Source: Pseudoflavitalea sp. G-6-1-2
Lineage (GTDB): Bacteria > Bacteroidota > Bacteroidia > Chitinophagales > Chitinophagaceae
DNA: 64,000 nucleotides
Direction: 5' to 3'
NCBI RefSeq assembly: GCF_012927185.1
Contig: NZ_JABBGB010000001.1
Coordinates: 930,001 to 994,000, forward strand
Within the stretch, counting starts at the first letter, position 1, and every line of letters starts with the position of its first letter. The position numbers were made by a program, and so were the translations under genes. Below the pieces are notes generated by a model that was given only the letters and a program-made list of their open reading frames with translations, did not search any database and was not told the origin of the DNA. This document shows positions 63,613-64,000 of the stretch, in pieces.

Positions 63613-64000
63613 ATGTCGAATTTTGCAGATAGTGGAAAGCTGCACATGGATCTCTTCAATCAATTGATCTATCCATATGCAGGTGCAGACAACAAGCAGC
63701 TGCTGGCTGGTCCTGAATATGGGGTGGATGTATCGCTGATCTCACTTCCCGGAGGACTGTCGATGGCTCTCACCAGCGACCCTCTCTCCTGGATACCCTC
63801 ACTCGGATTGCAGGAGTCAGCATGGCTTTCGGTACATCTGATGGCAAACGATATGGCCACTACATCGCAGGCGCCGCAGTTTGTTCAGCTGGTGCTCAAT
63901 CTTCCGGAAACCTGCACTGCCGCTGATTTTGAGCAGTACTGGATGCATATCCACCGATATTGCAAAGCAATCGGCGTTGCCATTTCGGGTGGACATACCG
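63613..64000 (+). CDS. AIR-synthase-related protein (PurM/HypE/ThiL-like), partial
   Basis: The first 129 residues of a gene that runs off the window. It looks like an AIR-synthase-related (PurM superfamily) ATP-binding protein: YGVDVSLISLPGGLSMALTSDPLSWIP, ESAWLSVHLMANDMATTSQAPQFVQLVLNLP and the Gly-rich IAISGGHT. The group includes thiamin-phosphate kinase ThiL, HypE and PurM; the ThiL-type GDDAA motif is not seen. It follows the methyltransferase by six bases under the same TPP riboswitch, so a role in thiamin metabolism is inferred. Confidence 0.75.
   Translation, partial: MSNFADSGKLHMDLFNQLIYPYAGADNKQLLAGPEYGVDVSLISLPGGLSMALTSDPLSWIPSLGLQESAWLSVHLMANDMATTSQAPQFVQLVLNLPETCTAADFEQYWMHIHRYCKAIGVAISGGHT

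Overview
The window looks like a chromosomal segment of a Bacteroidota bacterium, most likely a member of the Chitinophagaceae. Supporting signs are SusC-like and OMP_b-brl_3 outer-membrane barrels, a type IX secretion (Por) C-terminal domain, an IPExxxVDY-family protein, a Rho with a long Lys/Ala-rich insert, a LpoB/COG3014 lipoprotein pair, and repeated TAnnTTTG promoter boxes typical of the Bacteroidota primary sigma factor. No rRNA genes or CRISPR array were seen. One tRNA gene (tRNA-Phe) is present.

Layout. 1-3.06 kb: TylF-like methyltransferase, NamZ-like muramidase (DUF1343) and FkbM-like methyltransferase. 3.08-10.13 kb: an AT-richer integrated element bounded by a 45-bp direct repeat of the 3' part of tRNA-Phe. 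It carries a DUF6538-type tyrosine integrase, an AlpA-like HTH protein, decayed primase-like and RadC-like genes, and, next to the intact tRNA, a compact three-gene ABC-three-component (ABC-3C) conflict operon (SMEK-domain protein, middle component, DUF2326 ATPase). 10.3-36 kb: mostly housekeeping genes: recQ, a kdsD-manC-exonuclease-ridA-mmcQ operon, methionine aminotransferase, feoB, asnS, exbD, a 2OG-Fe(II) oxygenase, LpoB/COG3014 lipoproteins, a PadR-PspC module with a clear operator, gcvT, comB and mscS. 36-46 kb: rho, ybjQ, a pterin dehydratase, an M28 peptidase and a SWIM-SNF2 helicase. 46-54 kb: two paralogous outer-membrane barrels with small exported proteins between them. 54-62.6 kb: an exported-protein cluster with a T9SS-sorted protein and a 2498-residue protein built of ten-residue repeats. 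62.65-64 kb: a promoter, TPP riboswitch and terminator ahead of a SAM-dependent methyltransferase and an AIR-synthase-related (PurM/HypE/ThiL-like) gene that runs off the window.

The two parts most worth attention are the tRNA-Phe element, which combines an intact ABC-3C cargo with decayed mobility genes and an integrase lacking the usual first catalytic arginine, and the TPP-riboswitch operon, whose genes are not classical thiamin genes. The 2498-residue repeat protein is the most striking single gene. All family assignments come from reading motifs in the translations; no database search was run.
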